Positions 41,490-50,199 are shown, counted from the first letter of the stretch. The stretch is DNA of 64,000 bases from Streptomyces vilmorinianum (GCF_005517195.1 NZ_CP040244.1:4296001-4360000); one strand, 5' to 3'. Notes: generated from the sequence alone by a model not told the origin. Program-made: numbers and translations.

Positions 41490-43157
41490 TTGAAGCGCGC
41501 TGTCCGTCGTCACCCCGCCCTCGCCCTGACCCTCGCCGTGCTCGGCGCCGCGAGCCTGTCCGCCTGCACGGCGGAGCCGGCGGCGAAGAACCCCGGCCGG
41601 GCCGCCGCCCCCGTCGACCCCGCCACGCGCCCCGATCTGCGGTCGTTCTACACGCAGAAGCTCGCGTGGACCGCGTGCGGCGAGTTCCGGTGCGCGCGCC
41701 TGACGGTCCCCATGGACTACGCCCACCCGGAGAACGGTCGGACGTTCGTCCTGCCGGTGGCGAAGGCGGTGACCGCCGATCCGGCCCGGCGTATCGGCTC
41801 GCTCGTCTACAACCCCGGCGGTCCGGGCGCGGCCGGCGTGGCGTTCCTCAAGGAGGGCGCCGCGGACTCCTTCGGCGCCCCGGTCCGCGAGCGGTTCGAC
41901 ATCGTCTCCTTCGACCCGCGGGGCGTCGGAGAGAGCACTCCGGCCCTGACCTGCGGCGAGGAGGAGGAAGCCCCGGACGGGGAGCAGGAGGCCGCCGCGG
42001 CGGCCGAGCGTCCGCTGCGCCCCCGTACCGAGGCCGAGCGGGCCGACGCCCTCGCCGACGCCCGGTCCGCCGCGGCCGAGTGCGTGGAGCGCAGCGGAGA
42101 CATCCTGCGGCACGTCGGGACCGAGAACGCGGCCCGTGACCTGGACGTCCTCCGGGCCGCGCTCGGCGAGTCCCGGCTCACCTACCTGGGCTGGTCGTAC
42201 GGGACGAGTCTGGGCACGTCGTACGCCGAGCAGTTCCCGCGGCGGGTCCGCGCGCTCGTCCTCGACGGTGCGATGGACCCGGCCCTGGACTGGCGCGGGC
42301 GCGCCGAGAGCCAGGCCGTGGGCTTCCGCCGGGCCGTCGACGACTACGCCACGCACTGCGCCGAGATCGTGGGCGCCGGCGGATGCCCCGGTACGACCCC
42401 GGAGGAGATACGCGCGCTGATCGACGGGCTGTACGCGCGGACGTCGCGCGCCCCGCTCCCGGTCGACGGGTCGGAGATCGGGGTCGACGCGCGGGTGCTC
42501 CTCGACGTGGTGTCCATGGCGATGTACACGCCCGAGGACCAGTGGAAGGGCCTCTCGGAGGCGCTGGCCGCGGCGGACGGCGGCGACGGTACGAAGCTCG
42601 CCGCGCTGGCGGACGGGGGCGGGTCCTCCGACGACGGCGAGGACGACGGCGAGAAGGGCGGGGAAGGTGAGAACGGCGACGCCCCGGCCGAAGCCCCGAC
42701 CGACGCGCCGGGCGGGGAGGGCCCGGCGGGTGGGGAGGTCCCGGCGGACAACGAGGACGCGGCTCTCCTCGCCGTCACCTGCCTGGACACCCCGCACCCC
42801 CGGAGCGCCGAGCCGTACTGGGACGCGCTCGCCCCCGCCGAGAAGGCCGCGGGCGTGTACGGCGCCGCGAGTGTCATCGACGCGCTGGCCTGCAAGGACT
42901 GGCCGGCCGGTACGCAGCGGCCGCACCGCGTCCGGGCCGAGGGCGTCCCGCCGGTCCTGGTGGTGGGCACGACCGGCGACCCCTCCACCCCGTACGAGGA
43001 GGCGGAGAGCCTCGCGGCGCAGTTCCCCGGCGGCATGCTGCTGACGTACGAGGGCGTGGGCCACACCGCGTACGGCCGCGCCAACGCCTGCGTGACGAAC
43101 GCCGTCGACGACTACCTCGTCGCCCTGAAGCCGGTCCGCCCCGGCGCCACCTGCTGA
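41490..43157 (+). CDS. Alpha/beta-hydrolase peptidase lipoprotein (tripeptidyl aminopeptidase/SlpD-SlpE-like)
   Basis: A 555-residue lipoprotein of the S33-like tripeptidyl aminopeptidase group, which removes N-terminal tripeptides outside the cell. The TTG start at 41490 has AGGAG seven bases upstream. The lipobox is LSAC (Cys26). The hydrolase core has NPGGPGAAGVAFLK, FDPRGVGEST, nucleophile Ser in LGWSYGTSLGTSYAEQ, Asp in VGTTGDPSTPYEEA and His in YEGVGHTAYGR; the C-terminal lid has CVTNAVDDYLVA. An unusual Gly/Glu/Asp/Pro-rich stretch of about 50 residues (about 375-423, GGSSDDGEDDGEKGGEGENG onward) interrupts the lid. It follows the two-component genes by 77 bases and may be their target. 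Confidence 0.9.
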   Translation: MKRAVRRHPALALTLAVLGAASLSACTAEPAAKNPGRAAAPVDPATRPDLRSFYTQKLAWTACGEFRCARLTVPMDYAHPENGRTFVLPVAKAVTADPARRIGSLVYNPGGPGAAGVAFLKEGAADSFGAPVRERFDIVSFDPRGVGESTPALTCGEEEEAPDGEQEAAAAAERPLRPRTEAERADALADARSAAAECVERSGDILRHVGTENAARDLDVLRAALGESRLTYLGWSYGTSLGTSYAEQFPRRVRALVLDGAMDPALDWRGRAESQAVGFRRAVDDYATHCAEIVGAGGCPGTTPEEIRALIDGLYARTSRAPLPVDGSEIGVDARVLLDVVSMAMYTPEDQWKGLSEALAAADGGDGTKLAALADGGGSSDDGEDDGEKGGEGENGDAPAEAPTDAPGGEGPAGGEVPADNEDAALLAVTCLDTPHPRSAEPYWDALAPAEKAAGVYGAASVIDALACKDWPAGTQRPHRVRAEGVPPVLVVGTTGDPSTPYEEAESLAAQFPGGMLLTYEGVGHTAYGRANACVTNAVDDYLVALKPVRPGATC

Positions 43158-43182
43158 CCCGCCGGGTCCGCCCGCCGCCGCC

Positions 43183-43246
43183 CGTCAGCCGTCACCCGTC
43201 GCCGCACATCACCGTCGCCGCACGTCACCCGTCGCCGTACGTCAGT
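43183..43246. repeat. GTCGCC-rich short tandem repeat at a stop codon
   Basis: Three imperfect copies of about 16-23 bases, each close to CCGTCGCCGCACGTCAC, lie between two convergent genes. The last copy contains the stop of the minus-strand gene (TCA 43242-43244). Confidence 0.6.
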
Positions 43247-43520
43247 AGAGCCGGGGGGACATGACCTGCGGCTCGGCGCCCGGCACTTCGAGAACGCAGC
43301 GGGGGATTCCGGGGCCGGGCGCCACCCGGACCGTCGCCTCCGTGGGGGGATCGGTCGGCAGCTCGGTGTGCACGGTCACCGGGCGGTCGGCGCCGGTCGT
43401 GGCGTGGCCCGTCTCCTTGCCGTCGACGAGGACCTCCACCACCACGGTGCGGCCGGTCTGGACGGTGGCGCTGACGGAGTGCCCCGCGTGGTCGATGTGG
43501 AAATGGTGGCGTCGTCTCAT
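43242..43520 (-). CDS. Small hypothetical beta-rich protein
   Basis: A 92-residue protein starting MRRRHHFHIDHAGHSVSATV at ATG 43520, with GGAGG eight bases upstream. The His-rich N-terminus and alternating Val/Thr pattern (VVVEVLVDGKETGHATTGAD, TEATVRVAPGPGIPRCVLEV) suggest a small beta-sandwich. I see no signal peptide, membrane segment or known family. An in-frame extension to 43577 would add an unconvincing 19 residues. It converges on the peptidase gene. Confidence 0.65.
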   Translation of the reverse strand: MRRRHHFHIDHAGHSVSATVQTGRTVVVEVLVDGKETGHATTGADRPVTVHTELPTDPPTEATVRVAPGPGIPRCVLEVPGAEPQVMSPRLY

Positions 43521-43699
43521 GGGGTCGCCTCCGACCGGTGTCGCCGTCCACGCCCCCACGTACAGCGTAGCCATCCGGCACCGGGGCAGCCTGGTCGGCG
43601 GCGCGGGCCGCGTCACCCGAACAGCCGCCCTCCGGCGTACAACCACCCCCGCGTCCGGTGCACTGGAGAGGCAAGCGTCCGCCGAGCATGGAGACGACC

Positions 43700-43891
43700 A
43701 TGTACGAAATGCACGTCGGCATAGCACCCCGCGACGGGGTCTTCGTCTGGCACGTTGCCGCCATGGGTACCGCGACCGCCCTCTGTGGGCAGTCCCTCCA
43801 CGAGGAGCACCTCGAAGAGCGTGAGAGGACCGACCGTCACTGCACGCCTTGTATGAGTTCGTTCCAGGAGCTGATGAACGACCGGCGATGA
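43700..43891 (+). CDS. Small Cys/His-containing hypothetical protein
   Basis: A 63-residue protein starting MYEMHVGIAPRDGVFVWHVA at ATG 43700, with GGAG six bases upstream. Two cysteines in RTDRHCTPCMSSFQEL form a CxxC pair, with one more Cys in TALCGQSL and nearby His residues, so it could bind a metal. I do not recognise a named family. The next gene is convergent, 33 bases away. An in-frame ATG at 43688 is possible. Confidence 0.6.
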   Translation: MYEMHVGIAPRDGVFVWHVAAMGTATALCGQSLHEEHLEERERTDRHCTPCMSSFQELMNDRR

Positions 43892-43924
43892 CAGCAGGAC
43901 CCCAGCCCGCCCCCCTCCGTCCCG

Positions 43925-45136
43925 TCACACGCCCAGCCGGTCTCGCATCGCCGTCAACCTCGGCCGCCGCTCGGTCCGTTCACGCGAGTGGCGGTCGAGT
44001 TCCTCCATCAGGCGACGGCCGCGGTGGTCGAGATCCAGCTCGTCGAGGATCCGGTCGATCTCCGCGAGCAGCGCCCCGTACAGCTGCCACTGCCGGGGAT
44101 CGCGCCGCACCATCAGGAGCAGCAGGTCGGCCACGTGGTCACGGACGGCGCGGGCCGCGAGGAGTTCGCCGGCGAGGCGTTCCTCCGCGCGGTCGGCGTC
44201 CGCGCTGATGCGGGCGGTGACGAGGATCGCGAAGCTCACGAGCGTGTCGGCGACGCGCGCCAGGAGATCCTCGAGCGCGATCGCCACGTCCTTCGGGAAG
44301 AGTTCCTCCTCCTCCCGTTCCTTGGCGAGGTCGGTGAGCGTGCGGGCGAGGACGCGCAGCACGACGGCGCAGATCTCCAGTGTGTCCAGGCCGGTGCGGA
44401 GCACGATGCGGTGCAGGAGCCCTTCCTTGACCCGCGGGTTGAGGCGCAGGCTGTCCTCGGCCTGGCGCAGCGCCGCGTCGACGTCGGCCACGTCGTTGTC
44501 GAGCCGGCGCGCCTCGTGCAGGCGCGCGGCGGCGTGTTCGACGGGGATGGGGCTGGTGAGTTCCTCGCCGAGGCGCAGGAAGAGCTGCCGCATGCGCCGT
44601 GACAGGTCCTCGATGGACTCCCCGGCCGATCCCACCCAGACCGGCGGGACGAGCAGCACGTTGAACAGCAGGCCCACGGTCGCCCCGATCAGGGTCTCCA
44701 CGACCCGGTCCCAGGCGGTGTCGGTGACCTGGGTGACGCCGAGGACGAGCATCGCGCTGATCGCGACCTCGGGCACGAACTCCTCGACGCGCGCGAACCG
44801 GCCCACCACCAGCGACGCCAGGATGACCAGGCCGAGGCTCCACCAGGACAGGCCGACCAGCGCGCTGAACGCGATCGCGATGACGACGCCGACGACCACG
44901 GAGTTGACCCGGCGGATTCCGGTGGTGAGCGTGGAGTAGAGGGTGACCTGGACGACGAGAAGCGCCGTGAGCGGGGCCGTCAGGGGGGCCGGTTCGTTGC
45001 TCAGCTGGAGCGCGACGACGTAGGAGATCACCGCCGCGGCGGTGGACCGCAGGGTGTGGACGACGGCCGGGTCCCGGCGCCGTTCGAGCAGCTCGGCCAC
45101 CGGTCGTCGTAGCGCACCGCGCACGCCCGTCACCAT
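43925..45136 (-). CDS. FUSC-family membrane protein (aromatic acid exporter-like)
   Basis: A 403-residue integral membrane protein. Residues about 18-165 contain six hydrophobic segments in the FUSC/ArAE pattern: LRSTAAAVISYVVALQLS, LTALLVVQVTLYSTLTTGIR, VVVGVVIAIAFSALVGLSWW and TLIGATVGLLFNVLLVPPVW. The remaining about 230 residues are a helical cytoplasmic domain with many charged residues (HEARRLDNDVADVDAALRQA). Related proteins export aromatic acids or other compounds; the substrate is unknown. ATG 45136 is the chosen start, with AAGGA about 11 bases upstream; GTG 45145 is possible. It stands alone, divergent from the VOC gene. Confidence 0.85.
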   Translation of the reverse strand: MVTGVRGALRRPVAELLERRRDPAVVHTLRSTAAAVISYVVALQLSNEPAPLTAPLTALLVVQVTLYSTLTTGIRRVNSVVVGVVIAIAFSALVGLSWWSLGLVILASLVVGRFARVEEFVPEVAISAMLVLGVTQVTDTAWDRVVETLIGATVGLLFNVLLVPPVWVGSAGESIEDLSRRMRQLFLRLGEELTSPIPVEHAAARLHEARRLDNDVADVDAALRQAEDSLRLNPRVKEGLLHRIVLRTGLDTLEICAVVLRVLARTLTDLAKEREEEELFPKDVAIALEDLLARVADTLVSFAILVTARISADADRAEERLAGELLAARAVRDHVADLLLLMVRRDPRQWQLYGALLAEIDRILDELDLDHRGRRLMEELDRHSRERTERRPRLTAMRDRLGV

Positions 45137-45296
45137 GGATTCCACGGTCCTTCCGCTCGCGTCGCCACGACCTCCCCGCCCTCGCCACCTGCCCTTCTCC
45201 CCCGGTCCCTCTCCCAGGTTTTCGCACGGGTGGTCTCTTCGCACGCTGTACCGGGACGGCCCGCCGGAATGGCGATCTCCCCGGGGGTACGGTGGG

Positions 45297-46124
45297 ATGG
45301 AGAACGATCACGTCCACGACGGATGGATGAAGGCTGTGTCGACCTCGAGCCATGCGGTGTACGGCGCCCCGTGTTGGGTCAGTCTCATGGCCCGCGATCT
45401 GCGCGCCGCCGAGACCTTCTACGGTGGTGTCTTCGGCTGGGAGTTCCGCTCCACCCGGCTCGGTGAGGAGTTCTCCGTCGCTCTGAGCGAGGGGGCCCCG
45501 GTCGCCGGTATCGGTGCGCTCGCGCCCCGTCTCTCGGTGGCCGTCGCCTGGACTCCGTACTTCGCCGTCGACGACGCGGATCTGGCGGCGGCGCGCATCC
45601 GTGAGCGCAGCGCCACGGTGGCCGTGGGGCCGCTGCGGTTCGGGACGGGCCGGGCCGCGCTCTGCTCCGACCGCGACGGTGCCGTGTTCGGCATCTGGGA
45701 GGGCGAGGTCATCCCCGACTGGAGCGTCGGCAAGGGCGGCGCCCCGGCCTGGCTGGAGCTGCGGACCCGTGACGCCTTCGACGCGGCGATCTTCTACGCC
45801 GAGGTCCTGGACTGGGCCGGCGAGCGGCCCGACTGCTGCCAGGTCGCCTACGAGGACGATCGTGTCGTGCTGAGCCACGCCGGCGTCACGGTCGCGCGGC
45901 TCTTCGGGGGCGCCGTGGAGGCGGCCCCCGACCCCCAGATCCGGCCGCGCTGGCATGTGCACTTCCGTGTCCCCGATGTCGACGACGCGATCGAGATGGC
46001 CACCCGGCTGGGCGGTACGACCACCTCGCCGGTCCGCCCCTCGGGCAACGGACGCTGTGTCACGCTGCGCGATCCGGACGGCGGGCTCTTCACGGTGTCG
46101 GACAGCGTGGAGGACACGGAGTGA
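45297..46124 (+). CDS. Two-domain VOC (glyoxalase/bleomycin-resistance fold) protein
   Basis: A 275-residue protein made of two VOC modules. The first (about 22-135) begins YGAPCWVSLMARDLRAAETF and ends GAVFGIWEGEV; the second (about 145-270) begins APAWLELRTRDAFDAAIFYA and ends LRDPDGGLFTVSD. The paired beta-alpha-beta-beta-beta units and the DPDG-type turn before the last strand are diagnostic. Metal-binding His and Glu positions of true glyoxalases are not well kept, so a binding or resistance role is as likely as catalysis. ATG 45297 is chosen; ATG 45327 is an alternative. Two other VOC genes lie in this window (50701, 62943). Confidence 0.85.
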   Translation: MENDHVHDGWMKAVSTSSHAVYGAPCWVSLMARDLRAAETFYGGVFGWEFRSTRLGEEFSVALSEGAPVAGIGALAPRLSVAVAWTPYFAVDDADLAAARIRERSATVAVGPLRFGTGRAALCSDRDGAVFGIWEGEVIPDWSVGKGGAPAWLELRTRDAFDAAIFYAEVLDWAGERPDCCQVAYEDDRVVLSHAGVTVARLFGGAVEAAPDPQIRPRWHVHFRVPDVDDAIEMATRLGGTTTSPVRPSGNGRCVTLRDPDGGLFTVSDSVEDTE

Positions 46125-46136
46125 CGCCGCGCGGGA

Positions 46137-46152
46137 GCGCCCGGGAGGGCGC
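46137..46152. terminator. Short hairpin between convergent genes
   Basis: GCGCCC (46137-46142) and GGGCGC (46147-46152) around a GGGA tetraloop lie between the VOC gene and the minus-strand gene ending at 46155. Confidence 0.5.
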
Positions 46153-46154
46153 GT

Positions 46155-46787
46155 TCACTCTCCCGCGTGCGCGGCGCGGCGGATCGTCGCGTCGATGAGC
46201 CCCAGGGCCTGCTCCGCGGTACGTCCCGGCGCGCGGTTCCAGGGGCCGATCAGGCCGGTCCAGCCCTGGGCGCGCAGTTCGGTGACGATCCAGGCGGCGG
46301 AGCGGTTCATGGTGTCGGCGCTGCCGTAGCCGAGGCGGTGCGCGGTGAGCAGGGCGCCGCACAGGCAGCGGGCGCCCCGGGCGTCGCGGAGGCGGTACGC
46401 CCGGTTCTGCCAGCCCCACTCGACGAGGACATGGCGGGCGTGGGCGAGGTGGGTGGAGGGGCGCACGTCGGCCTGGCCGATGCGGCGCCAGGTGTGCAGC
46501 CGGTCGGGCAGGATCGCGCCGAGCCGGCCGGGGAGCGGGCGCTCGGCGGGCGAGGGCGCGGTGAGGCCGGCGAGGGCGGTGGCGACGAGCTGGTCGACGG
46601 GGACGGAGAGCAGTCGGCGCCAGTCATCGGGGGCGGGCGCGGGCCGCTCCGAGGGCGCGTCCCAGTGGCGGACGATCTCCTGCCATGCGGCGGTGTCGTA
46701 GAGCTGGGCCGCGGCGCGGTCGAGCTCGTCGGGGGCGGTGGTCGGCAGGGGCATGCGCGCTCCGGGCTCGGCGGATCTCTCACTCAT
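46155..46787 (-). CDS. DUF6197-like hypothetical protein
   Basis: A 210-residue soluble protein with an N-terminal helical region (DELDRAAAQLYDTAAWQEIV) and a C-terminal part in which HLAHARHVLVEWGWQNRAYR, CLCGALLTAHRLGYGS and GWTGLIGPWNRAPGRTAEQA resemble DUF6197 proteins, a group of short streptomycete proteins without known function. The Cys pair in ARCLCGAL is the only such feature. Family naming is from memory and moderate. It faces the cholesterol oxidase gene divergently across 138 bases. Confidence 0.65.
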   Translation of the reverse strand: MSERSAEPGARMPLPTTAPDELDRAAAQLYDTAAWQEIVRHWDAPSERPAPAPDDWRRLLSVPVDQLVATALAGLTAPSPAERPLPGRLGAILPDRLHTWRRIGQADVRPSTHLAHARHVLVEWGWQNRAYRLRDARGARCLCGALLTAHRLGYGSADTMNRSAAWIVTELRAQGWTGLIGPWNRAPGRTAEQALGLIDATIRRAAHAGE

Positions 46788-46925
46788 CAGAATGTCGGCT
46801 TTGCGGCATTCATCCTTGAGTCATTCGTGCGCGATCCAGTCAAAAGTTACCAATCGGTATGCCGTGACTTCCCATGCGGGCGGCAGTAGAACTCGTTCCC
46901 ATTCCACCGACAGTGAGGGACTCAC

Positions 46926-48503
46926 ATGGCTGTCTCACGCCGTGGATTCATCACGGGAACAGGTTCTCTTCTCGGCGCTCTCGCTCTCCCCGGCGACGCG
47001 TTCGCCTCGACCGCTCAGACCCGCATCCCCGCCTTGGTCATCGGCACCGGTTACGGCGGCTCCGTCGCCGCGCTGCGGCTCGCCTTGGCGGGCGTCGACG
47101 TCCACATGGTCGAGATGGGCATGGCCTGGGACACCCCCGGCGCCGACGGAAAGATCTTCGCCAACACGACCAGCCCCGACTACCGCTCCTTCTGGCTGCG
47201 CACCCGAACCAAGCAGCCGCTGAGCCAGTTCCTCGGCTTCCCGCTCGACAAGGACGTCCCCCGCCACACCGGGATCCTGGACGCCGAGGAGTTCGGCGGC
47301 ATCACCGTCTACCAGGGCCGGGGCGTCGGAGGCGGCTCGCTGGTCAACGGCGGCATGGCGGTCACCCCACGCCGGGAGAACTTCGGCGCGATCCTGCCGT
47401 CCGTGGACGCCGACGAGATGTACGGGGTCTACTACCCCCGCGCCAACGCCGAGCTCGGCGTGAACCACGTCGACCCCGCCTGGTGGGAGAGCGCCGCCTG
47501 CTACCAGTACGCCCGGGTCGGCCGTAAGCACGCCGAGCGCTCCGGCTTCCCGTTCGTCTTCGTGCCCAACGTGTACGACTGGGAGTACATGAAGCAGGAG
47601 GCGGCCGGCGCCGTCCCCACGTCGGCGCTGGCCGGCGAGGTCCTCTACGGCAACAACCACGGCAAGAAGACGCTGCAGAAGACCTATCTCGCGCAGGCGC
47701 GCGCGACCGGCCGGGTCACCGTCTCCCCGCTGCACAAGGTCACCTCGGTCTCCCCCGCCGCCGGCGGCGGCTACACGGTCCTCGTCGACCAGCTCGACAC
47801 CGCCGGGAACACCACGGCCACCAAGACCCTCCTCGCGGACCGGGTGTTCTTCGCGGCCGGCAGCGTCGGCACGAGCAAGCTGCTCACCATGCTGAAGGCC
47901 ACCGGCGCGCTGCCCGGCCTCAACGGCGAGATCGGCAAGGGCTGGGGGGACAACGGCAACGTCATGTGCGGCCGCGCGAACCACATGTGGGACGCGACCG
48001 GAAAGCTCCAGGCCTCGATGCCCACGGCCGGCATCGACAACTGGGCCGCGGGCGGCGCGTTCGCCGAGGTGGCGCCGCTGCCGACCGGGATCGAGACGTA
48101 CGCCTCGTTCTATCTGTCGATCACCAAGAACCCGCACCGTGCCGAGTTCTCCTGGAACCCGGCGGCGGGCCGGGTCGAGCTGAACTGGCAGACCGCCTGG
48201 AAGCAGCCGTCCATCGACGCCGCCAAGACGATCTTCGACAGGATCAACGCGAAGGAGGGGACGATCTACCGCACGGACCTCTTCGGCGCGTACAAGATCT
48301 GGGGCGACCACCTCACGTACCACCCGCTCGGCGGCGCGGTCCTGGGCCGGGCCACCGACAACTACGGCCGCCTCCACGGCCACCCCGGCCTCTACGTCAT
48401 CGACGGCGCCCTGATCCCCGGCAACACCAGCGTCAACCCGTTCGTCACCATCACCGCCCTCGCCGAACGCAACATCGAGAAGATCATCGCCACCGACCTC
48501 TGA
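46926..48503 (+). CDS. choA: Secreted cholesterol oxidase (GMC family)
   Basis: A 525-residue FAD enzyme that oxidises cholesterol with oxygen to cholest-4-en-3-one and H2O2. The N-terminus VSRRGFITGTGSLLGALALP is a twin-arginine signal. The FAD fold is at PALVIGTGYGGSVAALRLAL (about 36-55), followed by GRGVGGGSLVNGGM. The active-site His is in HLTYHPLGGAVLG (equivalent to His447 of Streptomyces ChoA) and the Asn in GNTSVNPFVTITALAERN (Asn485). Length and motifs match class I cholesterol oxidases. The ATG at 46926 has AGTGAGGGA just upstream. No steroid-ring degradation genes or partner cytochrome P450 lie nearby, so it probably acts as an extracellular sterol oxidase on its own. Confidence 0.94.
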   Translation: MAVSRRGFITGTGSLLGALALPGDAFASTAQTRIPALVIGTGYGGSVAALRLALAGVDVHMVEMGMAWDTPGADGKIFANTTSPDYRSFWLRTRTKQPLSQFLGFPLDKDVPRHTGILDAEEFGGITVYQGRGVGGGSLVNGGMAVTPRRENFGAILPSVDADEMYGVYYPRANAELGVNHVDPAWWESAACYQYARVGRKHAERSGFPFVFVPNVYDWEYMKQEAAGAVPTSALAGEVLYGNNHGKKTLQKTYLAQARATGRVTVSPLHKVTSVSPAAGGGYTVLVDQLDTAGNTTATKTLLADRVFFAAGSVGTSKLLTMLKATGALPGLNGEIGKGWGDNGNVMCGRANHMWDATGKLQASMPTAGIDNWAAGGAFAEVAPLPTGIETYASFYLSITKNPHRAEFSWNPAAGRVELNWQTAWKQPSIDAAKTIFDRINAKEGTIYRTDLFGAYKIWGDHLTYHPLGGAVLGRATDNYGRLHGHPGLYVIDGALIPGNTSVNPFVTITALAERNIEKIIATDL

Positions 48504-48504
48504 G

Positions 48505-48984
48505 TCACCCCGTGGGCAGCACACACACGCTGTCGAGGCCGAGCACATGATTGAGCCGGCCGAAGGCCAGCCAGGAGCCGATGGACATGCTGAGCTCCAC
48601 GATCTCGGGCTGGCTGTAGTGCGCGGTCATACGAGACCAGAACTCCTCGTCGAGACCGTGATGATCCAGGGCGTACCGCTCGGCGTACTCCGCGGCCAGC
48701 CGCGTACGGTCGTCGAAGGCATCGGTGGTGCGCCACTGGGTCACCGCGTCCGCGAAGCCCTCCTCGACCGTCACGCCGTCGCGCTCGGTGCGCCAGTCCA
48801 GACAGAACGTGCAGCCGTTGATCCGGGCGATGCGCAGCCGCGCGGCCTCGAACTCGCGCAGCCCCAGGGTGGTGTGGGCGTAGACGGAGAGGGAGAAGTT
48901 CGAGGCGGCCGTCCCGATCTCGGGGACGATCTCGCCCCATACGTACTCGATCGGGTGCCTGCCCTCGGGGACGTCGATCCTCAT
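48505..48984 (-). CDS. Carboxymuconolactone decarboxylase/AhpD-like protein
   Basis: A 159-residue all-helical protein of the CMD family. The redox-like Cys pair is in IARINGCTFCLDWRTERDG (about residues 52-70), and the following SQPEIVELSMSIGSWLAFGR is typical. AhpD-type members use the CxxC for peroxide-linked reduction; others are decarboxylases or have unknown roles. Its ATG overlaps the stop of the upstream DapB-like gene (ATGA), so the two act together. It ends one base from the cholesterol oxidase stop. Confidence 0.88.
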   Translation of the reverse strand: MRIDVPEGRHPIEYVWGEIVPEIGTAASNFSLSVYAHTTLGLREFEAARLRIARINGCTFCLDWRTERDGVTVEEGFADAVTQWRTTDAFDDRTRLAAEYAERYALDHHGLDEEFWSRMTAHYSQPEIVELSMSIGSWLAFGRLNHVLGLDSVCVLPTG

Positions 48985-50060
48985 GGCTGCTTCCTTCCCA
49001 GTTTGCCGACTGCCGGGCGCAGGGGGATGTCGAGGGCGTCGTAGAGGCCCGGCGCGGCGTCCACGAGCCAGTCGACGGCGTTGACGAGCCGGCCGACGGC
49101 CGTGGCGTTCCCGCCCGCGGAGCGGTTCTCGCCCTCGTCGGTCGCCTCGACCGTGACCTCGATGTGCGGGCGGCCCTCGACGATCACCCGGTGCGCGCCC
49201 GCGCCGTCGGGCGGTGTCGGCCAGTCGGGGGCGCAGGAGGGGTGGATACGGGTGACGTGCTCGACGACGATCCGGGGTTCGCCCCCGACGATGCCCTGCA
49301 CCTCGAAGCGCACGGCGCCCTGGGTGCCGGCCTCGAACACGCCCATGGTCCGGGTGGTCACGGTGGCGTCGAGCGCGCGCCGTTCCAAGGTCTCGCGGAT
49401 CTCGTCGAGCTCGACGCCGAGGGCCCTGGCCATGAGCCGTATCTGACCGCCCCACACCATGGTCGGCACCGACGGGGCGAGCATCAGCGGCTCGTACTCC
49501 ATCGGGTGCCCCATGCCGACGAGATGGCGGACCGAGTCCTCCTGCTCGTACGTCGAGTAGTCGAAGATCTCCTGGCAGCGGATCGCGTCGACGGTGGTGC
49601 CCAGGCCGCTGATCAGCAGCGGCAGCACATCGTTGCCCCACCCGGGGTCCACGCCGGAGACGAAGAGCGATCCGCCGCCCTCCTCGACGGCGGCGAGCAC
49701 CGGGTCCCGGAACTCCGGCGGGGCGTTCCGCTGGTCGTAGAGCGGATACAGCGCGGGGGTCACGACGACCGCACCGCCGCGGACCGCCCTGACGACGTCG
49801 GCGAGCGCCTCGTCGGGCCGGATGTCGCCGGACGCCGCGTACACGACGGCGCGGGGACGGGCGGCGAGCACGGCGTCGACGTCGTCGGTCGCCGCGACCC
49901 CCAGCGCCCGGCCGAGTCCCGCGAGCTCACCCGCGTCGCGGCCCACCTTGCCGGGGTCGTGGACGAGCACGGCGGCGAGTGCGAGGGCCGGATGGGCGTC
50001 GACGGCCCGCACGGCCGCGCGGCCGACATTTCCCGTTCCCCAGACGACGGTCGGAATCAT
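48981..50060 (-). CDS. NAD(P)-dependent DapB-like (dihydrodipicolinate reductase N-domain) dehydrogenase
   Basis: A 359-residue Rossmann protein starting TVVWGTGNVGRAAVRAVDAH. After the dinucleotide fold, AVVYAASGDIRPDEALADVV and LFVSGVDPGWGNDVLPLLIS match the group of proteins annotated as dihydrodipicolinate reductase or 2,4-diaminopentanoate dehydrogenase in actinomycetes; true DapB is shorter, so lysine synthesis is unlikely. EVQGIVGGEPRIVVEHVTRI and the ending NAVDWLVDAAPGLYDALDIP are conserved in this group. The substrate is unknown. It is coupled to the CMD-like gene and preceded within 15 bases by a perfect CTGACG/CGTCAG dyad. Confidence 0.82.
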   Translation of the reverse strand: MIPTVVWGTGNVGRAAVRAVDAHPALALAAVLVHDPGKVGRDAGELAGLGRALGVAATDDVDAVLAARPRAVVYAASGDIRPDEALADVVRAVRGGAVVVTPALYPLYDQRNAPPEFRDPVLAAVEEGGGSLFVSGVDPGWGNDVLPLLISGLGTTVDAIRCQEIFDYSTYEQEDSVRHLVGMGHPMEYEPLMLAPSVPTMVWGGQIRLMARALGVELDEIRETLERRALDATVTTRTMGVFEAGTQGAVRFEVQGIVGGEPRIVVEHVTRIHPSCAPDWPTPPDGAGAHRVIVEGRPHIEVTVEATDEGENRSAGGNATAVGRLVNAVDWLVDAAPGLYDALDIPLRPAVGKLGRKQP

Positions 50061-50071
50061 GCGCGGAGACT

Positions 50072-50092
50072 AACCTGACGATCCGTCAGTTT
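50072..50092. promoter_or_regulatory. TetR-type palindrome before the DapB-like/CMD-like operon
   Basis: CTGACG (50075-50080), ATC and CGTCAG (50084-50089), extended by AAC/GTT-like flanks, form a dyad 12-32 bases before the minus-strand start. The size and position suit a TetR-family repressor. The regulator is not in the window. Confidence 0.7.
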
Positions 50093-50199
50093 CCAGGGTC
50101 GTGCACGGACCGGATGACCGCGACATGGCGGCCGCAACCCTCTCGCAACCTCGCACGGAGTTGGCTGGGTACGCCGACCGCGAGGAAAGGGGCGGACCG

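Noticed and set aside
49040..50060. Lysine biosynthesis DapB
   Set aside because: The protein is about 100 residues longer than DapB, lies in an operon with a CMD-like gene and matches the DapB-like dehydrogenase group instead.
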